6,205 nt of DNA from Desulfobacteraceae bacterium (GTDB lineage: Bacteria > Desulfobacterota > Desulfobacteria > Desulfobacterales > Desulfobacteraceae). Each line of letters opens with the position of its first letter. Position 1 is the stretch's first letter. The position numbers and the translations under genes are program-made. The notes beneath the pieces are model-generated. The model did no database searches and was not told where the DNA came from. It worked only from the letters and a program-made list of their open reading frames with translations. Below are positions 5,824 to 6,205 of the stretch, one piece after another. The DNA is taken from NCBI GenBank assembly GCA_015486915.1, contig WFQS01000228.1, positions 1-6,205 of the forward strand, written 5' to 3'.

Positions 5824-6205
5824 GGTGTAACATCCTCCATATGATATTAAAATTTAAGCTCATTAACTTAATTTAAAAAAATATTTACGATTTAAATGTT
5901 TTACAGCAGTCTTTTATAAACAAGCTGATAAACAAAAACACATTATGATCTTTGCTTTTTCTCTTATTATTCACATCATGTCAACCAATTTATAAAAATT
6001 TATGATGTAAAAATATTTTGATGTAAAACAGCCATGAGATCGATCGATATTCATGAAAAAATTTTACCCCAGGAAATTCAGCTTAACCTCATGCCGGTTT
6101 TTATAAGAAATAGCTCATTTTTTACAAAGCAACTGATGCTCTTTTTATGTTCGTTGTGAGGCACTGTAACGCAGTTCAGATCTGCCTCATGGCAGTTATA
6201 TGAAA
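5824..6205. other. AT-rich non-coding stretch upstream of the HdrD-like gene
   Basis: No convincing gene is seen. GGAGG (5838-5834, minus) is the ribosome-binding site of the HdrD-like gene. A TTGACA (5984-5979, minus) could be a -35 box but has no good -10 at normal spacing. A perfect 7-bp inverted repeat, TGAGGCA (6157-6163) and TGCCTCA (6183-6189), encloses a smaller CTG-TAACG-CAG hairpin and is not followed by a T-run. A plus-strand frame of 41 codons from ATG 6033 lacks a ribosome-binding site and is not recognised. The stretch probably holds the HdrD-like gene's promoter and perhaps the control region of a gene beyond the right edge. Confidence 0.5.

Noticed and set aside
6033..6158. 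Plus-strand 41-codon ORF beginning MRSIDIHEKILPQ
   Set aside because: No ribosome-binding site, no recognisable family, and it ends in a TGA inside an inverted repeat; a chance frame in AT-rich DNA is more likely.
6160..6173. Sigma-54 promoter (GG...GC) at the right edge
   Set aside because: GG and GC are 9 bases apart, not 10, and the flanking consensus is missing.

Overview
The window looks like a chromosomal segment of a strictly anaerobic bacterium, most likely a sulfate-reducing relative of the Desulfobacterales (Desulfobacterota). This is inferred from the AT-rich sequence with A/T-biased codons, a tungsten-type aldehyde oxidoreductase with its own multi-cluster ferredoxin, an HdrD-like protein of a type common in sulfate reducers, and an apparent selenocysteine codon. 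Every supported gene lies on the minus strand, so the transcribed order runs from high to low coordinates.

Right part (about 4500-6205). A 382-base AT-rich stretch without a convincing gene leads into one 439-codon gene (4504-5823) for an HdrD-like iron-sulfur protein. An in-frame TGA at codon 244 splits it into two apparent ORFs. The frame stays open and conserved-looking on both sides, the TGA sits where a Cys would be expected in an NTE-C-GH motif, and a bacterial SECIS-like hairpin follows it. I read it as a selenoprotein, not a broken gene. Downstream lie an inverted-repeat element (4381-4486) and a good intrinsic terminator (4253-4297).

Middle (3737-4147). A complete methylmalonyl-CoA epimerase gene stands alone, after the terminator. 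A 175-base gap with nested, mutually exclusive inverted repeats (3640-3723) separates it from the next operon.

Left part (1-3561). A compact operon encodes a small CxxC/CxxC zinc-ribbon protein, a 635-residue aldehyde:ferredoxin oxidoreductase family protein (tungsten-bispterin plus 4Fe-4S), a 158-residue ferredoxin with 16 Cys for four 4Fe-4S clusters, and the first 248 codons of a protein that runs off the left edge. This last protein combines a NuoF-C-terminal-like region with the N-terminal iron-sulfur domain of GltD-type flavoproteins. It begins at GTG and, being open-ended, is easily missed. Together they suggest a cytoplasmic aldehyde-oxidising (or acid-reducing) enzyme passing electrons through a ferredoxin chain to an NAD(P)-linked flavoprotein, comparable to the three-part AorABC enzyme of Aromatoleum but with a larger and different flavoprotein. 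A short direct copy of one arm of the 4381-4486 repeat overlaps the ferredoxin stop codon.
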